DNA of 13,748 nt. Source: JBAXEO01 sp964541375 (lineage in GTDB: Bacteria; Actinomycetota; Coriobacteriia; Anaerosomatales; JAAXUF01). Both the position numbers and the translations under genes were made by a program. Positions within the stretch are counted from its first letter, which is position 1; the number at the start of each line of letters is the position of its first letter. Of the stretch, positions 7,876-13,748 are shown in pieces. Below the pieces are notes generated by a model. The model did not search any database. It had not been told where the DNA came from and saw only the letters and a list, made by a program, of their open reading frames with translations. Location of the stretch: positions 1 through 13,748 of the forward strand of contig CAZIPT010000065.1 of the NCBI GenBank assembly GCA_964541375.1, written 5' to 3'.

Positions 7876-7903
7876 TTTGCGTGTCACCTATCTGGTATAG
7901 AAT
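7876..7903 (+). promoter_or_regulatory. Putative promoter for ahbD
   Basis: The sequence TGGTATAGAAT (7893-7903) gives an extended -10 (TG, one base, TATAGA) or, one step right, TAGAAT (7898-7903), which differs from the consensus at one position. A weak -35 candidate TTTGCG lies at 7876-7881, sixteen bases before TAGAAT. A leader of about 75-80 bases would follow before the ahbD start codon. Confidence 0.5.
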
Positions 7904-7987
7904 CCGCTAGGACGATACGGCTCGCCAATCACTCTCGGCGCACGGCCTTCAGCGTCGTTGTTTTCCCTGACGTGCGAAAGGATCCTC

Positions 7988-9406
7988 ATGGCTGACAACG
8001 TTGGAAACTCAGACGGACGACCCGATCTCGACCTCGAAGACGAGTTTGGCGAGGAAGAGGGAACGCTGACCGAACAGGAGATCGCGGATGTCGAGGCGCC
8101 CTGCGGTGGCGTCGGCGTCGGCATCCCGCTGTCAGGCGGTCACCCCGTGGGCGTACCCGGCGGCCCCGGCGGCGGCCACCCCGGTGGTCACCCCGCCGGC
8201 GTTCCCGGAGGCCCGGGCGGCCACCCCGCCGGCGTCCCGATGGAACGTCAGCGTCACGGCGGTGCTCGATCGACGGGCTTTCGCCCCGGCGGCGGTCCCG
8301 AGGCCATCCACTACCAGGAGCTCACCGGCATCAAGGCTCCGCGCATCATCGCCTGGGAGATCACCCGCAGCTGCAACCTGAGCTGCGCCCACTGTCGCGC
8401 GGCTGCGGAGTTCGGTCACTACCACGGCGAACTCTCACTCGACCAGATCAAGGCCACCATCGACGACATCGTCACGATATCGAACCCCATCATCATCCTC
8501 ACCGGCGGAGAGCCGCTGATGCGTCCCGACATCTGGGAGATCGTCGACTACGCGCACGAGAAGGGCGCGATGCCGGTCATCGGCACCAACGCCACCCTCA
8601 TCACCGAGGAGATCGCGCAGCAGATGGCCGACCACGGCATCCCGCGCATCTCCGTGTCCGTCGACTTCCCCACGGCCGAGGAGCACGACTCGTTCCGCGG
8701 TCAGCCCGGCGCCTTCGACGCCACCATCGAGGGCATCAAGATGGCCAAGCGCCACGGCGTCGGCGTACAGATCAACATGACCGTCACTACCATGAATGCC
8801 GACAAGGTCGAGGCCGTCCACGACCTCGCCGAGGATCTCGGCATCGACGCCTTCCACATCTTCATGCTGGTCCCGACCGGACGTGGCAGCGACCTGCTTG
8901 AGAAGGAGCTTCCGCCCGAGGAGTACGAGAAGGTTCTCCGCTGGGCCTACACGCGCCAGAAGACAAGCCCGCTGCACTTCAAGCCCACCGACGCGCCGCA
9001 TTACTACCGCATCATCCGGCAGATGGCCAAGGAAGAAGGCCGCAAGGTCACTCGCGAGGAGTATGGTCTCGATGCGATGACGCGCGGGTGTCTCGGCGGC
9101 ATCACCTTCTGCTTCATCAGCCACACCGGCGACGTGCAGCCGTGCGGCTACTTCGACATGCAGCTCGGCAACGTCAAGGAGAAGCCGTTCTCGGAGATAT
9201 GGACCGAGAGCAAAGTCTTCAACGACCTGCGCGACTACTCGCTACTCAAGGGCAAATGCGGTGCGTGTGAGTACAAGGCCGTGTGCGGGGGCTGCCGCGC
9301 TCGTGCGCTTGAGATCACGGGCGACTACATGGAGTCCGAACCGTACTGCATCTACGAGCCGCCTGCATGGAAGGGCGAGTGCGAAGTTGAGACGATCGAC
9401 GTCTGA
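7988..9406 (+). CDS. ahbD: AhbD-like Fe-coproporphyrin III decarboxylase (heme synthase, radical SAM/SPASM)
   Basis: AhbD performs the last step of siroheme-dependent heme synthesis, oxidative decarboxylation of two propionates of Fe-coproporphyrin III to vinyls, using S-adenosylmethionine in the cytoplasm. Seen: the radical SAM CxxxCxxC at Cys129, Cys133 and Cys136 ('SCNLSCAHC'), 'TGGEPLMRPD' at 172-181, and a C-terminal SPASM-type cysteine set (C368, C375, C386, C424, C427, C433, C436, C454) that should hold extra iron-sulfur clusters. The ending 'ESEPYCIYEP' fits AhbD. Start: ATG 7988 has AAAGGA five bases upstream; a TTG 30 bases earlier has no such signal. At 472 residues it is longer than usual because of about 100 extra N-terminal residues, first acidic and then Gly/His/Pro-rich. 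Related SPASM enzymes acting on peptides cannot be excluded, but nearby hemL and an AhbA/B-like gene support heme. Confidence 0.82.
   Translation: MADNVGNSDGRPDLDLEDEFGEEEGTLTEQEIADVEAPCGGVGVGIPLSGGHPVGVPGGPGGGHPGGHPAGVPGGPGGHPAGVPMERQRHGGARSTGFRPGGGPEAIHYQELTGIKAPRIIAWEITRSCNLSCAHCRAAAEFGHYHGELSLDQIKATIDDIVTISNPIIILTGGEPLMRPDIWEIVDYAHEKGAMPVIGTNATLITEEIAQQMADHGIPRISVSVDFPTAEEHDSFRGQPGAFDATIEGIKMAKRHGVGVQINMTVTTMNADKVEAVHDLAEDLGIDAFHIFMLVPTGRGSDLLEKELPPEEYEKVLRWAYTRQKTSPLHFKPTDAPHYYRIIRQMAKEEGRKVTREEYGLDAMTRGCLGGITFCFISHTGDVQPCGYFDMQLGNVKEKPFSEIWTESKVFNDLRDYSLLKGKCGACEYKAVCGGCRARALEITGDYMESEPYCIYEPPAWKGECEVETIDV
8138..8239 (+). repeat. Gly/His/Pro/Val-rich direct repeats in the AhbD N-terminal extension
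   Basis: Residues 51-84 of AhbD are built from 'GHP.GVPGGPGG' units. At DNA level CACCCCGCCGGCGT occurs at 8189-8202 and again at 8222-8235, 33 bp apart in frame, with a diverged copy beginning at 8141, 48 bp before the first. There are four His-Pro pairs. The stretch looks flexible and could bind metal or heme (inference). Confidence 0.8.
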
Positions 9407-9416
9407 TTGTCGCCGC

Positions 9417-9450
9417 GCGCCCGGCCAAGCGGCCGGGCGCTTCTCGTTCT
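9417..9450 (+). terminator. Intrinsic terminator after ahbD
   Basis: A perfect 10-bp stem GCGCCCGGCC (9417-9426) and GGCCGGGCGC (9431-9440) with a four-base AAGC loop is followed by TTCTCGTTCT. It starts ten bases after the ahbD stop. The T-run is interrupted, so termination may be partial, and some transcripts may reach the downstream genes, which show no clear promoter of their own. Confidence 0.75.
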
Positions 9451-9462
9451 GAGGGGGAGATC

Positions 9463-9879
9463 ATGAGCGACGAAGTCACCGAGCTGATCGAAGAGGTATT
9501 CGCACGCGTGACCGCGAGTTTTCCAGTCTCAGAGTCGCCGTACTGCGACCTCGGCGCCGAGCTGGGTGCCAACGAGATTGATGTTCTCGGCGCCGTACTT
9601 GAGCTGCGGGAGTGCGGCCGCATCGAGAGCATCGCAGCGGAGTTCGCTGATCTCGAGCGCTTCGTGGCTATGGGTGCGGCGGACGACGTCGACCTTGCGA
9701 TCCTGGCTAGCAGCGACCTGCCGACCGGCGAGCACCCGTACGCTGAGCTCGCAGCACAGCTCCAGCTCCGCGGAGTAGACCGGACCGAGGATTGGGTGAC
9801 CGCACGGCTGAGGGCGTGGGTCGCGGATGGGACGGTCGTAAGGGTGGCTGCTCGCACGTCCGATCGGGCGGGCGGCTAG
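9463..9879 (+). CDS. Small tandem helix-turn-helix protein resembling AhbA/AhbB N-terminal domains
   Basis: The 138-residue soluble, acidic protein has two similar halves. Residues 20-57 carry 'FPVSESPYCDL..ELG...IDVL....EL...GRIE' and residues 86-129 carry 'LPTGEHPYAELAAQL.....VTARLR.WV.DGTVVRV'. This 'P....PY..LA..LG....VL.RL..L...G.I.R' pattern is typical of the Lrp/AsnC-like winged-helix part of siroheme decarboxylase subunits AhbA/AhbB (NirD/L/G/H relatives). Those proteins have a ligand-binding alpha/beta domain after each such segment; here the two segments are only about 66 residues apart, so that domain is missing. A decarboxylase by itself is therefore unlikely. A regulatory or partner role in heme synthesis is inference. 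Start: ATG 9463 after a strong GGGGGAG (9453-9459). The next gene begins seven bases after its stop, suggesting co-transcription. Confidence 0.7.
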   Translation: MSDEVTELIEEVFARVTASFPVSESPYCDLGAELGANEIDVLGAVLELRECGRIESIAAEFADLERFVAMGAADDVDLAILASSDLPTGEHPYAELAAQLQLRGVDRTEDWVTARLRAWVADGTVVRVAARTSDRAGG

Positions 9880-9886
9880 GGGCCAG

Positions 9887-11458
9887 ATGGCTCCAGGGAA
9901 CCGAATCCGCAGTTCGAAGATCGTGGCTGTGCTGCGCCTCGGGGCTCTCGCCATCGCACTTGCGCTCGGATGCTCGTATGGCATCGCGTTCGGCGGGCCG
10001 TTCGGCTGGCTCCTCTCGGCGGCTCTGGTCGGGCTGTTGGCGGCGGCAACCACGCGCGGCCCGTTGACCGCGAGTGGCGTGGCGGTCGTGGCGGGGTTCT
10101 CGGGCGGCTTGTACGCCTTTAGGCGGTTCGCGGTGCCAGGTGTCCTCAAAGCGCTGGCCAGGTGGCACAACGACTACCCGATTGGGCTGGTGCACGACCG
10201 GTTCCTCGGACCGCTGCTCAAGTCGGGCGCCGTCAATGCCACGTGGACCCAAGGGGGCCGTCTGCTGCCCTTCGCGATGGCCGGCGTGTCTGTAGCTGTA
10301 GCCTTCGCTGCGGCTGCCCTTGTGAACACAGTGCGTGAGGCCGATCGAAACAAGGTTCGGCTCACCCTTTCGATCGCCGCTGTCGGGCTTGTCGGCGCGA
10401 TTCTCGTTCTCGGCTCATGGTCTTCTCCATTCCGAGAGGACTCGACGCGGCGGCTTCCCAACGGAAGCTATCATCACGACAGCGGGATCTACATGAACGT
10501 CTATTTCAACGTTCTGGCTGGAAAGCCGTACTACGAGGGCTTCGTCGACGCCGCGGCCGGAGATTCCAGGCTCATTGCCTTGAAGGCCGTACGTGACGGC
10601 AAGTTGCACGCATGGGCGTACTCGCCGGCGTTCATTCGAATGCCGTGGACCTTCTATATCTGGCGGGCGCTCGCTCCTACGGGCGGGCTGTACTACGTGT
10701 CGCTGCTCGCCTGCGTGCTCGCGCTGTTCGGCGTGTTTTGGGCGCTCTATCCCGTGCTGACGTACAGGGCCGCGCTCGTCCCGCCGCTGCTCTTTCCGCT
10801 CTTTCTGACCCATGCGAGCTGGACGAACATCTACTTGCCGGACTGGTGGGCGGGCCTTGCGATACTCTTCAGCGTCCTATTCCAGGTTCGCAGGCGCTAC
10901 GCCCTCGCCGGCGTCTTCGCGTTTCTTGCCGCGATCTTCCGGGACTTCGCGCTCATATGGCTCGTCCTGCTCCTGGCCAATGCATTGTGGCTGTACTTCC
11001 GCGGCCGCAAGTCTCAGTGGAAGCGCCGGGCGGTTGCGTACGCGCTCATGATCGCGGCGTTCTTCACGCTCTACTTCATCCATCTGAGGGCTGGGATCCC
11101 CTACGTCGCCGAGCAGCCCGGCGCCCCTGGCATTGCCGGGCGGCTGCGAGACTCGGCGGTGCTCGGATTCGACCAGCGGTTCTTGGCCCCGGCATCTTAT
11201 CTGATGTTCCCGTATGGCGAATCGGTTGTGAGACGGGCGTTGCTCGTCTTCGCGCAGGTACCGGGATGGTGGCTCGTGTTGCGCCGCGACCCGCCGGCGC
11301 TGGTGCCGGTCCTGGCACTCGTGCTCTTCTGGATCGCGTTCACGCTTACGATCGGCGCGCCGAGCAGCTACTGGGGACAGATGTACATGCCGCTCGCCGT
11401 GGTTGGCAGCGCTTCGCTTCTCGCATTCGCAGCCCCTGATACTCGCAAGGCGGTATGA
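9887..11458 (+). CDS. Polytopic membrane protein, GT-C glycosyltransferase-like
   Basis: The 523-residue protein has about 11-12 predicted membrane helices and basic connecting loops. A large loop after the fifth helix contains 'HDSGIYMNVYFNVLAGKPYYEGFVD' (in two parts: 'HDSGIYMNVYFNV' and 'LAGKPYYEGFVD'), which resembles the acidic first outer loop of GT-C enzymes that use polyprenol-phosphate sugars ('DEG.Y......L.G..PY.DF.D'). The four or five helices before it are extra compared with the usual single helix. A second possible functional site is 'IFRDFALIW' in a central helix pair. No specific family is recognised, so sugar and acceptor are unknown. The ATG lies seven bases after the preceding stop, with GGGG overlapping that stop region as a weak ribosome binding site. 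The polyprenol-phosphate mannose synthase at 12872-13588 could supply its donor (inference). O-antigen ligase-like or other membrane enzymes are alternatives. Confidence 0.6.
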   Translation: MAPGNRIRSSKIVAVLRLGALAIALALGCSYGIAFGGPFGWLLSAALVGLLAAATTRGPLTASGVAVVAGFSGGLYAFRRFAVPGVLKALARWHNDYPIGLVHDRFLGPLLKSGAVNATWTQGGRLLPFAMAGVSVAVAFAAAALVNTVREADRNKVRLTLSIAAVGLVGAILVLGSWSSPFREDSTRRLPNGSYHHDSGIYMNVYFNVLAGKPYYEGFVDAAAGDSRLIALKAVRDGKLHAWAYSPAFIRMPWTFYIWRALAPTGGLYYVSLLACVLALFGVFWALYPVLTYRAALVPPLLFPLFLTHASWTNIYLPDWWAGLAILFSVLFQVRRRYALAGVFAFLAAIFRDFALIWLVLLLANALWLYFRGRKSQWKRRAVAYALMIAAFFTLYFIHLRAGIPYVAEQPGAPGIAGRLRDSAVLGFDQRFLAPASYLMFPYGESVVRRALLVFAQVPGWWLVLRRDPPALVPVLALVLFWIAFTLTIGAPSSYWGQMYMPLAVVGSASLLAFAAPDTRKAV

Positions 11459-11516
11459 TGAATCTTTGATCGGCACCGTGCTTTGAGCGCCACCCAAATC
11501 GAACGGAGACGAACCT

Positions 11517-12803
11517 ATGCAGCACACCAAGTCCTCAGAGTTCTTCGGCATCGCACAGCAGGTCATCCCGGGCGGCGTCAACTCGCCGGTCCGCGCCTTT
11601 AAGTCCGTCGGTACCGATCCGATCTTCTACGATCGAGCCAAGGGCGACCGCGTGTGGGACGCCGACGGCAACGAGTACATCGATTTTGTCGGTTCCTGGG
11701 GACCGATGATCCTCGGGCACGCGCCGGAGGCCGTGCTCGATGCGGTGCGCGCCCAGCTCGCAAAGGGGACCAGCTACGGTGCCCCCACGATGGTAGAGAT
11801 CGAGATGGCTGAGAAGCTCGTCGAGGTGGTGCCGTCGATCGAGATGGTGCGCATGGTCTCCAGCGGCACGGAGGCCACCATGAGCGCCATCCGCCTGGCA
11901 CGTGGTTACACCGGCCGTGAGAAGTTCATCAAGTTCGACGGCAACTACCACGGCCACTCCGACGCGCTGCTGGTGGCCGCCGGATCGGGACTGGTCACGC
12001 TCGGCATACCCTCTACGCCCGGTGTCACCAGGGGCGCGGCTGCCGACACGATCGTGCTGCCGTACAACGACATCGACGCCGTTCGTGAGTGCCTCGATAC
12101 CAACCGAGATGCCGTCGCGGCGATCATCGTCGAGCCGATCGCCGGCAACATGGGCGTCGTCCCACCGGTCCCGGGCTTTCTGCAGGGGTTGCGTGACGCA
12201 TGTGACGAGCACGGCGTCGTTCTCATCTTCGACGAAGTCATCTCAGGCTTCCGCGTCGCCCTCGGTGGTGCGCAGGAACTCTACGGCGTCACACCCGATC
12301 TGACCACCCTCGGCAAGATCATCGGAGGTGGATTCCCGGTCGGTGCCTTTGGTGGCAAGGCCGAGATCATGCGCTCGCTGGCTCCCATCGGCCCCGTCTA
12401 CCAGGCGGGCACGCTGTCCGGCAATCCGGTCGCCATGGTTGCCGGCCTTGCCCTGATCGCTGAGCTGTCCAAACCCGGCGTGTACGAGGATCTCGACCGC
12501 AAGGGCAAGCGGCTGGCAGACGGCCTTTGCCGCTCTGCCGGCAATGCGGCCGTACACACGTCCTGTAACCGTGTCGGCTCGATGTCGACCATGTTCTTCA
12601 CGCATCTTGAGGTGTCGAACTGGGCCAGCGCATCCACCAGCAACACGGAGATGTACGGTGCCTACTTCCGAGGCATGCTTGAGGCCGGCTTCACGATCGC
12701 GCCAAGCCAGTACGAGGCGTGCTTCGTCTCGACTGCCCACTCCGATGAGGACATCGACGCGTTCGTCTCGGCGGCGAGCAGCGTCCTAGGCTCGCTGACG
12801 TAG
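11517..12803 (+). CDS. hemL: Glutamate-1-semialdehyde 2,1-aminomutase
   Basis: HemL converts glutamate-1-semialdehyde to 5-aminolevulinate, the precursor of all tetrapyrroles in the C5 pathway. It is a cytoplasmic PLP enzyme, normally a dimer. Seen: 'VNSPVRAF' near the N terminus, 'SSGTEATMSAIRLAR' (115-129, cofactor phosphate region), 'NYHGHSDALL' (143-152), 'EPIAGNMG' (206-213), 'IFDEVISGFR' (237-246, with the Asp that contacts the pyridine nitrogen) and 'TLGKIIGGG' with the PLP lysine at 267. The length of 428 residues is normal for the family and no residue looks lost. ATG 11517 has GGAG at 11505-11508. The gap after the membrane protein is 58 bases, with TATGAT at 11454-11459 as a possible -10 but no convincing -35. 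Its place near ahbD fits a tetrapyrrole cluster. Confidence 0.97.
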   Translation: MQHTKSSEFFGIAQQVIPGGVNSPVRAFKSVGTDPIFYDRAKGDRVWDADGNEYIDFVGSWGPMILGHAPEAVLDAVRAQLAKGTSYGAPTMVEIEMAEKLVEVVPSIEMVRMVSSGTEATMSAIRLARGYTGREKFIKFDGNYHGHSDALLVAAGSGLVTLGIPSTPGVTRGAAADTIVLPYNDIDAVRECLDTNRDAVAAIIVEPIAGNMGVVPPVPGFLQGLRDACDEHGVVLIFDEVISGFRVALGGAQELYGVTPDLTTLGKIIGGGFPVGAFGGKAEIMRSLAPIGPVYQAGTLSGNPVAMVAGLALIAELSKPGVYEDLDRKGKRLADGLCRSAGNAAVHTSCNRVGSMSTMFFTHLEVSNWASASTSNTEMYGAYFRGMLEAGFTIAPSQYEACFVSTAHSDEDIDAFVSAASSVLGSLT

Positions 12804-12852
12804 GATCGCGAGACATCGACCGTCGAATTCCCGGAGATCTCTGATGAGTCGG

Positions 12853-12880
12853 GGCCGATAGGACGCGCGTCCTATCGGCC
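12853..12880. terminator. Perfect 28-bp palindrome between convergent genes
   Basis: The half-site GGCCGATAGGACGC (12853-12866) is followed directly by its exact reverse complement (12867-12880). It lies 49 bases after the hemL stop and covers the stop codon and last two codons of the convergent glycosyltransferase gene. As RNA it would form a long hairpin from either side, fitting a bidirectional transcription stop, but neither side has a T-run and a perfect palindrome must open a few pairs for the loop. A protein-binding site is the alternative. The flanking stretch 12804-12852 shows nothing else clear. Confidence 0.55.
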
Positions 12881-13588
12881 GAGGAGCCGCTGGACGCCGA
12901 GCCCCGTCGTACGCGCGAACGCCTCGGTGATGATGCGCTGCGATATCTTGGACGAACCTGCGCGGCGGTCGACGTAGGTGATGGGAACCTCGGTGATTGC
13001 CGCGTTCTGCCTGTTCAGGCGTGCTAGAAGCTCGATCAGGAAGCAGTAGCCGTCAGAGTCGATCCCTTCGAATCCGGTGGCCTCGAGTGCACCCGCGCGG
13101 TAGCACCGATACCCGGAGGTGCAGTCGCGGACGTTCGTCCCGATCATCGCTCTCGCGTAGCCGCTTCCGGCCTGGCTCACTGCCCGCCTGACGGGGCCCC
13201 AGTCGACCACCAGCTCGCCGCCGGGCACGTAGCGGGAGCCGATCGCGAGATCTGCACCGTCCCGGACTGCCGAGATAAGGGCGGGCAGCGCGTCGGGATC
13301 GTGAGAGAGGTCGGCGTCCATCGTCCCGACGATGTCATGGCCGCCATCGAGACACCAGCGCAGGCCCTCTCTGGATGCGCGTGCGTACCCGCGAGCGCCG
13401 ACGCGGTGGACGACGTGGAAGTTGTCGTGCCGAGCTGCGATCTCATCTGCGATCGCGCCGGTTCCATCGGGGGAGTTGTCGTCAACGACAACGACATCGA
13501 GCTGAAGGTCCAGCGAGAGCAGGCGCTCGGCGAGCGCGGGCAGGTTCTCGGCCTCGTTGTACGTGGGGATCATCATGGCGACGGTCAT
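12872..13588 (-). CDS. Polyprenol monophosphomannose synthase-like GT2 glycosyltransferase
   Basis: It probably transfers mannose (or another hexose) from a GDP-sugar to polyprenol phosphate at the cytoplasmic membrane face, giving a lipid-linked donor for GT-C enzymes. The 238-residue protein is a GT-A fold, family GT2 enzyme of the DPM1/Ppm1 type. Seen: 'IPTYNEAENL' (7-16), 'VVVDDNSPDGT' (33-43), 'MDADLSHDP' (90-98, metal-binding DxD), 'GSRYVPGG' (117-124), 'DCTSGYRCYR' (155-164) and 'VPITYVDRRAGSSKIS' (201-216). There is no C-terminal membrane helix, as in the soluble DPM1/Ppm1 group. Start: the ATG (CAT at 13586-13588) has GGTGGAG a few bases upstream. It converges on hemL and diverges from galU. 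The substrate sugar is inferred from the family; glucose is possible. Confidence 0.88.
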   Translation of the reverse strand: MTVAMMIPTYNEAENLPALAERLLSLDLQLDVVVVDDNSPDGTGAIADEIAARHDNFHVVHRVGARGYARASREGLRWCLDGGHDIVGTMDADLSHDPDALPALISAVRDGADLAIGSRYVPGGELVVDWGPVRRAVSQAGSGYARAMIGTNVRDCTSGYRCYRAGALEATGFEGIDSDGYCFLIELLARLNRQNAAITEVPITYVDRRAGSSKISQRIITEAFARTTGLGVQRLLGR

Positions 13589-13620
13589 TGGACTCCACCC
13601 GCAGTGGGAAGCAGCAGCCT

Positions 13621-13648
13621 ATGATAGCGCCGGCGCCCGATATGGAAA
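13621..13648 (-). promoter_or_regulatory. Putative promoter for the GT2 gene
   Basis: Reading the minus strand, TTTCCA (13648-13643) is followed after 16 bases by TATCAT (13626-13621), a five-of-six match to the -10 consensus. The position is about 32 bases before the start codon. For the divergent galU gene, TACACT (13656-13661) is a possible -10 but I see no -35 for it. Confidence 0.4.
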
Positions 13649-13703
13649 GGTCGGCTACACTGATTCGCGCGACACTGGCACCATTTGATGAAGTGGAGTG
13701 TGC

Positions 13704-13748
13704 ATGAAAGCCATCATCCCCGCAGCCGGCCTCGGCACTCGATTCCTG
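13704..13748 (+). CDS. galU: UTP-glucose-1-phosphate uridylyltransferase, N-terminal fragment (cut by window edge)
   Basis: Only the first 15 codons are inside the window: 'MKAIIPAAGLGTRFL'. This is the start of the nucleotidyltransferase fold of GalU, whose 'PAAGLGTR' loop binds the nucleotide; the next residues in the family are usually PATK. GalU makes UDP-glucose for cell-envelope sugars. ATG 13704 has GGAG at 13695-13698. Related enzymes (GlmU- or RmlA-type) usually differ here ('LAAG.GTR', 'LAGG.GTR'), so GalU is favoured. Confidence 0.88.
   Translation, partial: MKAIIPAAGLGTRFL

Noticed and set aside
7958..7987. TTG at 7958 as the ahbD start
   Set aside because: It has no Shine-Dalgarno, while ATG 7988 has AAAGGA at the proper distance.
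8435..9124. Minus-strand open frame opposite ahbD (229 residues)
   Set aside because: It is the antisense shadow of a strongly recognisable radical SAM protein and has no motif or ribosome binding site of its own.
2727..11458. Alternative genetic code in which TGA is a sense codon
   Set aside because: Two neighbouring genes (ahbD, stop 9404-9406, and the membrane protein, stop 11456-11458) end naturally at TGA, and no other in-frame TGA was seen inside the genes.
11425..11459. TATGAT at 11454-11459 as a firm hemL promoter
   Set aside because: There is no acceptable -35 element 15-19 bases upstream and no extended -10 TG; it also overlaps the stop codon of the preceding gene, so I mention it only as a possibility.

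Overview
The window is GC-rich (roughly 60-65% by eye) with strong G/C preference at third codon positions. Its gene set is a giant DUF11-repeat surface protein joined to a sortase, an AhbD-type heme synthase, HemL of the C5 tetrapyrrole route, a polyprenol-phosphate mannose synthase and GalU. This suggests a Gram-positive, probably anaerobic actinobacterium. A Coriobacteriia-like lineage is my best guess, inferred from gene content and not from a marker gene.

Left half (1-7799, + strand): one very long surface-protein gene, open at the left edge. It encodes alternating 145-171-residue DUF11-type units, then six tandem units with a period of about 131 residues and one last unit. After these come a sorting-signal-like segment with a transmembrane helix, a basic loop, a second transmembrane helix and a complete sortase domain with His/Cys/Arg catalytic residues. 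The same frame is interrupted once, by TGA at 2727-2729, with clear homology on both sides. The first ~70 bases read better in another frame, so a second lesion or error is possible. The sortase part has its own Shine-Dalgarno plus GTG at 7217-7229.

Middle (7800-12803, + strand): a tetrapyrrole cluster with a membrane glycosyltransferase-like gene inside it. An extended -10 promoter precedes ahbD (radical SAM/SPASM Fe-coproporphyrin III decarboxylase), which has an unusual Gly/His/Pro-rich N-terminal extension. A strong intrinsic terminator follows. Next is a 138-residue protein made of two helix-turn-helix-like halves resembling the DNA-binding-like parts of AhbA/AhbB siroheme decarboxylases, but without their ligand-binding domains. 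Then come a polytopic GT-C-like membrane protein and hemL. AhbD (last step) and HemL (early step) together suggest heme made by the siroheme-dependent route. The genes for the middle steps are not in the window.

Right end (12804-13748): a perfect 28-bp palindrome lies between hemL and the convergent polyprenol-phosphate mannose synthase gene and overlaps the latter's stop codon. Divergent from that gene, the first 15 codons of galU run off the edge. The mannose synthase could supply a lipid-linked sugar to the GT-C-like protein, which could in turn glycosylate surface proteins such as the repeat protein. That link is inference from proximity only. No tRNA, rRNA, CRISPR array or insertion sequence was seen.
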